Of a stretch of DNA of 64,000 bases, positions 58,920 to 64,000 are shown one piece after another (the first letter of the stretch is position 1; each line of letters starts with the position of its first letter). Both the position numbers and the translations under genes were made by a program. The notes under the pieces are model-generated. The model was not told the DNA's origin. It made no database searches and saw nothing but the letters and a program-made list of their open reading frames with translations. The DNA is from Stutzerimonas stutzeri (GTDB lineage: Bacteria > Pseudomonadota > Gammaproteobacteria > Pseudomonadales > Pseudomonadaceae). Where the stretch lies: contig NZ_JAMOIH010000002.1 in assembly GCF_024448955.1 (NCBI RefSeq), positions 248,001-312,000 of the forward strand. Direction: 5' to 3'.

Positions 58920-59945
58920 ATGGACAATACCCAACCGATTATCGTCAAACGGGTCAAGAAATCCGCGGCCGGGCACCATGGCGGTGCCTGGAAGATCGCC
59001 TTCGCCGACTTCGCCACGGCCATGATGGCGTTCTTTCTGGTGATGTGGCTGATGTCCTCGGCAACGCCGGAACAGAAACGCGCCATCTCCGGTTATTTCC
59101 AGGACCCGATCGGCTTTACCGAAAGTGCCAGCCCCCATGTGATCGATCTGGGTGGTACGCCGACGCCAGCGCCGGACCGTACGCTCAACGATGTGGTCGA
59201 CCCGGCCGTGCAACAGGCCGAAGCGTCGCTCAACGCCGATCAGGCGCAAACCTTCGCCGAGCAGTTGGAGCGCGAGCGGCTGGAGTTATTGTTGCAGGAG
59301 CTGCAGAACAAGATCGACGAAAATCCCGACCTGACCCGTTTCAAGGATCAGATCCTGTTCGAGATCACCCAGGACGGGCTGCGCATTCAGATCATGGATG
59401 CCGAGAATCGCCCGATGTTCGCCTTGGGCAGCGCGCAGCTGCAGCCCTACTTCGAGGACATTCTGCTGGCGATGGCCGACACCATTCGCGCCGTGCCGAA
59501 CAAGATCAGCATCAGCGGGCACACCGATGCCAAGCCTTACTCGGGACGAAGTGATTTCGGTAACTGGGAGCTATCGGCAGGACGCGCCAACGCGGCTCGG
59601 CGCACGCTTGTCGCCGGAGGCTATCCGGAGGATCAGCTTGCCCGCGTGGTGGGTTATGCCTCATCGGCCCTGTTCGATCGGGATGATCCGCTGAACCCGG
59701 TCAATCGTCGCATCGACATTCTGGTGCTGACGAAGAAGGCCCAGCGCAACATCGAAGGGGAACAGTCGGACGCGGATGCGGTTGACGCTTCCGTTGAATC
59801 GCAATTGTCGGGGGCCGCGACGGCCAATCCCGATGGAGCTTCAGTCATCGAAGTACCCGATCCGCTGCCACCGACGCAGCTGCGCGAGCGGTTGAATATC
59901 TTCGAGGAAGGGGTGCTGCAGTTCGACGAGCCAATAAGCCAATAA
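58920..59945 (+). CDS. motB: Flagellar stator protein MotB
   Basis: The 341-residue protein has a plug/TM segment with the proton-carrying Asp in FADFATAMMAFFLVMWLMSS near residue 31. The OmpA-like peptidoglycan-binding domain reads SISGHTDAKPYSGRSDFGNW near 196. It is eight bases from motA, so cotranscribed. The C-terminal tail is Asp/Pro-rich. An intergenic repeat follows. Confidence 0.95.
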   Translation: MDNTQPIIVKRVKKSAAGHHGGAWKIAFADFATAMMAFFLVMWLMSSATPEQKRAISGYFQDPIGFTESASPHVIDLGGTPTPAPDRTLNDVVDPAVQQAEASLNADQAQTFAEQLERERLELLLQELQNKIDENPDLTRFKDQILFEITQDGLRIQIMDAENRPMFALGSAQLQPYFEDILLAMADTIRAVPNKISISGHTDAKPYSGRSDFGNWELSAGRANAARRTLVAGGYPEDQLARVVGYASSALFDRDDPLNPVNRRIDILVLTKKAQRNIEGEQSDADAVDASVESQLSGAATANPDGASVIEVPDPLPPTQLRERLNIFEEGVLQFDEPISQ

Positions 59946-59950
59946 GCCGA

Positions 59951-60036
59951 TCAAGCGCTTGAGGCTGGAAGCTGGAAGGGAAAGCTGGAAAGAAACAGCT
60001 TAAATACTAGCGGCGAGCCGAATGCTCTCCAGCCCA
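59951..60036. repeat. GCTGGAAGC-family intergenic repeat
   Basis: The sequence GCTTGAGGCTGGAAGCTGGA occurs on the left, with AAAGCTGGAAAG after it; the right side has CTCTCCAGCCCAGGCT. It lies between the convergent motB and rsgA stops. Confidence 0.5.
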
Positions 60037-60038
60037 GG

Positions 60039-61070
60039 CTAATAATCCGCCTCCGACAGGGTGCTGATGATGTAGCGATAACTGGCCATGCGTTGTGGCT
60101 GGATCTGTCCTTGTTCCAGCGCCTTCAGCAGAGCGCAGCCTGGCTCGCGGTCGTGCTTGCAGTCGCGAAACCGGCAATGCCCGAGCAGATCCTGAAACTC
60201 GACGAACCCGGCTTCCACGTCGGCTCTGCTGACGTGTCCCAGGCCGAATTCACGGATGCCGGGTGAGTCGATCAATTCACCGCCGCCGGGGAAATGGAAT
60301 AGCCGTGCGGTGGTCGTAGTGTGGGTGCCCTTGCCGGTCATTTCCGACAGTGCGCCTACGCGGGTGTCGACGCCCGGCAACAGACTGTTCACCAACGACG
60401 ATTTACCCACTCCTGACTGGCCGACGAACACGCTGACATGGCCGTCGAGCCGCGCTTTCAGTGTATCCATGCCCGCGCCGTCGTGGGCGGAGACTTCCAT
60501 CAGCGGGTAGCCGAGTTCGCGGTAGACCGAGAGCAGCGCGTTGAGTGCGCCTTCGTTTTGCGCATTGATCAGATCCGCCTTGTTCAATAGCAGCAGCGGC
60601 GTGATACCGGCGTGCTCGGCGGCAATCAGATAGCGATCGATAAGATTGGCGTGCGGTTCGGGCAACGGGGCGAAGACGATCACGATCAGATCGACGTTAG
60701 CCGCGACCGGCTTGAGTTGGCCACGCGTATCGGGACGGCAGAGTTCGGATTGGCGCGGCAGCTGCGCAACGATGATGCCGATGCCCTGATTGCCCGGTCG
60801 CCAGACCACATTGTCGCCCGTGACAAGGGCTGGCAGGTTGGCGCGTAGATGACAGCGAAATACCTGGCCGCGGTGCTCGCCTTCTTGCGCCTCGACTTCG
60901 ACCTGCACGCCGAAGTGCGCGATGACCAGGCCCGTCTGCTCCGGCCCCAGGTCGCCGCCTTCCAGTTCTTCCACTGCGCGTGATTCCCGTCGCGCCGCAC
61001 GCGAGGCGCGCTCTTCCTGGATCTTCTCGATGCGCCAGCTTTGCCGGCGGTTGAGTTGGCGTTTGGCCAT
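60039..61070 (-). CDS. rsgA: Small ribosomal subunit biogenesis GTPase RsgA
   Basis: The 343-residue circularly permuted GTPase has an N-terminal OB fold, then G4 NKADL near residue 162, G1 [17 protein letters not shown] near 216, G3 [10 protein letters not shown] near 264, and the C-terminal Zn-binding [14 protein letters not shown] near 295. It helps 30S subunit maturation. It is divergent from the methyltransferase gene across 127 bases. Confidence 0.96.
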   Translation of the reverse strand: MAKRQLNRRQSWRIEKIQEERASRAARRESRAVEELEGGDLGPEQTGLVIAHFGVQVEVEAQEGEHRGQVFRCHLRANLPALVTGDNVVWRPGNQGIGIIVAQLPRQSELCRPDTRGQLKPVAANVDLIVIVFAPLPEPHANLIDRYLIAAEHAGITPLLLLNKADLINAQNEGALNALLSVYRELGYPLMEVSAHDGAGMDTLKARLDGHVSVFVGQSGVGKSSLVNSLLPGVDTRVGALSEMTGKGTHTTTTARLFHFPGGGELIDSPGIREFGLGHVSRADVEAGFVEFQDLLGHCRFRDCKHDREPGCALLKALEQGQIQPQRMASYRYIISTLSEADY

Positions 61071-61197
61071 TTGCGTAGGGTGCCCAGGCTTGGAAAGTAG
61101 GCGAGTCTAGCATGCCGGCAGTTGCGTGCCGTGGGCCTGTATGGCGCGGTTCGGGACGGTTAGACTCGACCCAACACCTCGCTCGTGACATGTCCTC

Positions 61198-62007
61198 ATG
61201 CCTGCCTTTTCATTTACGCGATTTCCCGCCTTGTTGGCGTTGCTCAGCCAGCTGTCGTCGCTGCTCATCAGCTGGCTGCTGTTGCTGGCACTGGCTCGGT
61301 TCGCGGGCTGGCATGTCAGTCTGCTGACGGCCGCCTGGCTGCAGGGATCGCTTGCCGCGCTGCTCGGGCATTTGCTCGGGCTGTCGCGCTGGTGGTTGCC
61401 GATCAATCTCGCCTTCGTGCCGGGTTTGGTGCTGTTGCAGGACCATTCTCTGCCGCCCTGGTCGTTGCTGGTCGGCTTCCTGGTGTTGCTCTTACTTAAC
61501 GGCAATGCGCTGATCGAGCGAGTGCCGCTGTACCTGACCGGCACTGCGGCCGAGCGCCGCCTGGACGAGCGACTGGCGGGACTACCGGACGGCTTTCGCT
61601 TCATCGATCTGGGCAGCGGGCTCGGCGGTACGCTGGTACGGCTGGCGCGGGCTTACCCGTCGGCGCACTTCGTTGGCGTCGAGACCGCGCCGCTGACGTT
61701 CGCGCTGTGCTGGCTGCGCTGTCTGTTCCAGCGCAACTGCCGGGTGCGGTTTCGCAGTTTCTGGCGCGAGCCGCTGGACCACTACGATGTGGTCTATTGC
61801 TTCCTGTCGCCCGCGCCCATGCCGGCGCTGTGGCGCAAGGCGTGTGCGGAGATGCGGCCGGACGCGCTACTGATCAGCAACAGTTTCGAAGTGCCGGGGA
61901 TCGAGGCGCAGGAGAGCCTCCCGGTTGATGACTGGCGCCACTCGCGCTTGCTGATCTGGCAGCCCGGCGCCGTTGCGCAGCCTGACGGGCGCCCCGTCAG
62001 CGGCTAA
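61198..62007 (+). CDS. Membrane-anchored class I SAM-dependent methyltransferase
   Basis: The 269-residue protein has three or four hydrophobic segments in the first 100 residues ([37 protein letters not shown]), then a Rossmann methyltransferase domain with the SAM motif [18 protein letters not shown] near residue 139 and [10 protein letters not shown] near 162. The substrate is unknown; a lipid or membrane-associated target is likely given the anchor. It is 28 bases upstream of orn. Confidence 0.8.
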   Translation: MPAFSFTRFPALLALLSQLSSLLISWLLLLALARFAGWHVSLLTAAWLQGSLAALLGHLLGLSRWWLPINLAFVPGLVLLQDHSLPPWSLLVGFLVLLLLNGNALIERVPLYLTGTAAERRLDERLAGLPDGFRFIDLGSGLGGTLVRLARAYPSAHFVGVETAPLTFALCWLRCLFQRNCRVRFRSFWREPLDHYDVVYCFLSPAPMPALWRKACAEMRPDALLISNSFEVPGIEAQESLPVDDWRHSRLLIWQPGAVAQPDGRPVSG

Positions 62008-62035
62008 ACTGCGCGCCACAGCCAAGGAGCTCATC

Positions 62036-62578
62036 ATGCAGAATCCGCAGAATCTCATCTGGATCGACCTGGAAATGACCGGTCTGGATCCTGATAACGA
62101 CGTCATCATCGAAATGGCCACTATCGTCACCGATAGCCAGCTAAATGTACTGGCCGAAGGGCCGGTCATCGCCGTTCACCAGAGCGACGAGATTCTTGCC
62201 GGGATGGATGAATGGAATACGTGCCAGCACGGCGGTTCCGGGCTGACTCAGCGAGTACGCGACAGCAGAATCTCTACCGAGGAAGCCGAGGCGCAGACGC
62301 TGGCGTTTTTGGAGCAGTGGGTGCCGAAGGGCAAGTCACCGATCTGCGGTAACAGCATCTGCCAGGACCGGCGCTTTCTGTACCGCCGCATGCCTCGCCT
62401 GGAAGCCTATTTCCACTACCGCAACCTGGACGTCTCCACCCTCAAGGAGTTGGCCGCGCGCTGGGCGCCGGACGTGCTGGCCAGCTTCAAGAAGGGAAAC
62501 ACGCATCTGGCGCTGGACGACATTCGCGAATCGATCGCCGAGCTGCGTCACTATCGAGCGCATTTCATTAAGGGCTGA
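62036..62578 (+). CDS. orn: Oligoribonuclease
   Basis: Orn is a DEDDh 3'-5' exonuclease that degrades two- to five-nucleotide RNAs, including pGpG from c-di-GMP breakdown. The 180 residues show the first motif in [11 protein letters not shown], a second in [16 protein letters not shown] and the last His/Asp in [16 protein letters not shown] 62036 follows AAGGAG; the longer frame upstream overlaps the methyltransferase gene end. It is likely essential, as in other Pseudomonas. Confidence 0.95.
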   Translation: MQNPQNLIWIDLEMTGLDPDNDVIIEMATIVTDSQLNVLAEGPVIAVHQSDEILAGMDEWNTCQHGGSGLTQRVRDSRISTEEAEAQTLAFLEQWVPKGKSPICGNSICQDRRFLYRRMPRLEAYFHYRNLDVSTLKELAARWAPDVLASFKKGNTHLALDDIRESIAELRHYRAHFIKG

Positions 62579-62596
62579 AAGACGACAAAAGCGCTG

Positions 62597-62722
62597 GAGA
62601 CTGGAATGCTGGACGATTAAAAGCAGCCTGAAGGCGTTTGATGGACGTCTGGCCAAAGCCCTCACGCTGTCCAGCCTCCAGCCTCCAGCCTCCAGCCTCC
62701 AGCCTCCAGCCTCCAGCCTCTT
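62597..62722. repeat. Inverted repeat with expanded CCAGCCT tandem tract
   Basis: GGACGATTAAAAG (about 62612-62624) and CTTTTATCGTCC (62719-62730) are inverted copies flanking the segment. Its right arm contains seven perfect copies of CCAGCCT at 62671-62719; the left arm has related CTGGAGACTGGAATGCTGG. It belongs to the same GCTGGAAGC repeat family but carries a variable-number tandem tract, which ends four bases before the oxidoreductase stop. Confidence 0.75.
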
Positions 62723-63364
62723 TTATCGTCCCAAACGCCTCAGTTCGTCCGACTCGACCACCCGAGTCCCTTCTCCGTCTTCCAATGCCAGGCGCCAGAG
62801 TGCGCGGGCGAGGATGCAGGCCGAGATGCCGCGATACTTGCCGGGCAACAGATAGGAAAGTGGGGCGGTCAACCGCTCCATGGGACGCACCTCCATGCGC
62901 GGGCCCAGCAATTGGGCTGGGCGGGCTATGGTCAGTTGCGGCCAGTCCTGAGCGCGCAGCGCTTCTTCCATCTCGCCTTTGACTCGGCAATAGAAGATTG
63001 AGCTGTCCGGGTTGGCGCCTAGTGCGCTAATCACCAGCAGGTGCCGTGCGCCTAGTTCGCGGGCGCGTTTAGCGAATTCCACCACCAAGTCGTGATCGAT
63101 GGCGCGGAAGGCGTCCTGACTTCCCGCTTCCTTGATGGTACTGCCCAGGCAACAGAACGCGGTGTCGATCTCTCCTGACAGCTGCGGCAGCACTGTCTGC
63201 AGAGGGCCGACCGGGTTTTCCAGCCGAGGGTGCTCGGCCAGCGGCTTGCGGCTGGGAGCCAGAACGCACTCCACCGTGGGTTCGTTGAGCAGGCGGTCGA
63301 GCAGATGCTCGCCGGTCAGCCCGGTGGCGCCGGCAAGCAAAATACGCTGTGGCGTCAAATACAT
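62723..63364 (-). CDS. NAD(P)-binding protein (HTATIP2/YwnB-like)
   Basis: The 213-residue atypical short-chain dehydrogenase-like protein has the Rossmann motif [20 protein letters not shown] and [20 protein letters not shown] near residue 70. A central [12 protein letters not shown] near 125 holds the Tyr-x-x-x-Lys pair (Tyr-Cys-Arg-Val-Lys). It lies 20 bases downstream of the C13-like gene on the same strand. Enzymatic role unknown. Confidence 0.85.
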   Translation of the reverse strand: MYLTPQRILLAGATGLTGEHLLDRLLNEPTVECVLAPSRKPLAEHPRLENPVGPLQTVLPQLSGEIDTAFCCLGSTIKEAGSQDAFRAIDHDLVVEFAKRARELGARHLLVISALGANPDSSIFYCRVKGEMEEALRAQDWPQLTIARPAQLLGPRMEVRPMERLTAPLSYLLPGKYRGISACILARALWRLALEDGEGTRVVESDELRRLGR

Positions 63365-63384
63365 GGTTTGGCTTCCTGTAACGA

Positions 63385-64000
63385 TCAGTCGGTCGACGTG
63401 GACGGTTGTTGGGTCAGTGCACGCCAGTGTTCGACAACCTGCTCCGGCGCCCAGATTTGTGGTTCCGAAGCCTGATAGTGGTCGGCTTGCTCCCGTTCGG
63501 CAACCTTCGCCTGCGCCAGTGTGAAGGCTTGCAGAATATCGCTGGTTTCCTGCAGCGCTTCGGCGAACAGGGCCCGGCCGAAATAGGTGAAGTCGCTTTC
63601 CTCGGAGCAGCCGAAGGACACCCGGTCGGCGCGCGCGGCGGTAATCACCAGGGTGTTCTGGTTTTTCAAGGGCTCGATGAAACCGCCGGAATAGCAGGCG
63701 GAGATCACCACCAGCTTGTTGCGATCGGCGAGCGGGGCCAGCAATCGTGCCAGCTCGGCTGCCGGCAGGTCTTCCAGCGCCAGCCGCGGCTGCGCTACCG
63801 CAAGCTCGTGATCAGCCGAGCCGTGGCTGGTGAGGTAGATGAAGATCAGATCCTCCGTGCCGCTGCGCTCGGCGAGCGTCTGGATGGCCCGTGAAAGATT
63901 CTCGCGCGTGGCCAGCGGGCGATCGGCGATATGGTCGCGGTGGTTGGCCAGGCTGATTTGGCCTCGGGCGGCGAAACGCTCGGTTAGCAGCTTGTCAATG
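63385..64000 (-). CDS. C13-family (legumain/caspase-like) peptidase, 5' end outside window
   Basis: At least 205 codons of the C-terminal part are present; the gene continues past the right edge. A catalytic His sits in [10 protein letters not shown] and the Cys in [15 protein letters not shown], in the His-Gly ... Ala-Cys-Tyr arrangement typical of C13 and metacaspase-like folds. The region between has [16 protein letters not shown]. It may be secreted, but the N terminus is not visible. Substrate unknown. Confidence 0.85.
   Translation of the reverse strand, partial: IDKLLTERFAARGQISLANHRDHIADRPLATRENLSRAIQTLAERSGTEDLIFIYLTSHGSADHELAVAQPRLALEDLPAAELARLLAPLADRNKLVVISACYSGGFIEPLKNQNTLVITAARADRVSFGCSEESDFTYFGRALFAEALQETSDILQAFTLAQAKVAEREQADHYQASEPQIWAPEQVVEHWRALTQQPSTSTD

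Noticed and set aside
62671..62719. CRISPR-like array
   Set aside because: The repeats are seven bases long with no spacers; this is a simple tandem tract.

Overview
The window is a core-chromosome segment of a Pseudomonas-type gammaproteobacterium. Gene content and order closely follow, in reverse, the aceF/aceE-to-orn stretch that I remember from P. aeruginosa PAO1 (about PA5016 to PA4951). High G+C, REP-type intergenic repeats and several lineage-specific differences make the P. stutzeri group (Stutzerimonas) my best guess; this is inference, not a database result. No rRNA, tRNA, prophage, CRISPR array or complete IS element was seen. The window is almost fully coding. No gap reaches 300 bases; the largest are 2853-3127, 56109-56382 and 29549-29815, and each holds repeats or operator-like palindromes.

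Layout. (1) 1-7042: pyruvate dehydrogenase (aceF partial, aceE) diverging from glnE and ilvE across a region with two matching palindromes. (2) 7124-25648: the lipopolysaccharide core locus. waaF, waaC, waaG, waaP, wapP, a 39-codon ORF, a double-kinase protein, the carbamoyltransferase wapO and wapH form a tightly overlapping run. It is followed by an accessory glycan block (16509-20383), a divergent kinase-like gene with an altered catalytic loop, an O-antigen ligase ORF fused in frame to msbA, and hldE. (3) 25664-31081: another kinase, an unknown protein, an aldo/keto reductase, an FAD oxidoreductase and waaA. (4) 31124-36348: a TolC-type outer-membrane factor, a TPP riboswitch with thiC, and the probable thiamine-precursor transporter cytX. 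(5) 36314-46127: a DUF3298 lipoprotein, nudF, a DUF1249 protein, cpdA, yqiA, and a five-gene overlapping chain from parE to parC. (6) 46323-57897: a PqiC-like lipoprotein, a YtjB-like membrane protein diverging from serB, then a minus-strand set (HDOD protein, rhdA, psd, a PilZ-like protein, fimX). (7) 58060-64000: the motA/motB stator, rsgA, a methyltransferase, orn, an NAD(P)-binding protein and a truncated C13-peptidase-like gene.

How they work together. hldE makes ADP-heptose; waaA, waaC, waaF and waaG build the inner core; the WaaP-family kinases and WapO decorate heptose; WaaL joins O antigen to the core, and MsbA flips the lipid across the inner membrane. FimX, the PilZ-like protein and Orn bear on cyclic-di-GMP signalling, close to the flagellar stator genes.

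Most of the window is ordinary conserved chromosome. The points worth checking are the WaaL-MsbA in-frame fusion (one base from being two genes), the 39-codon ORF overlapping the kinase genes on both sides, the kinase-like protein lacking its catalytic Asp, the accessory glycan block, a MITE-like element at 56143-56373, and a family of intergenic GCTGGAAGC repeats that touches start and stop codons.
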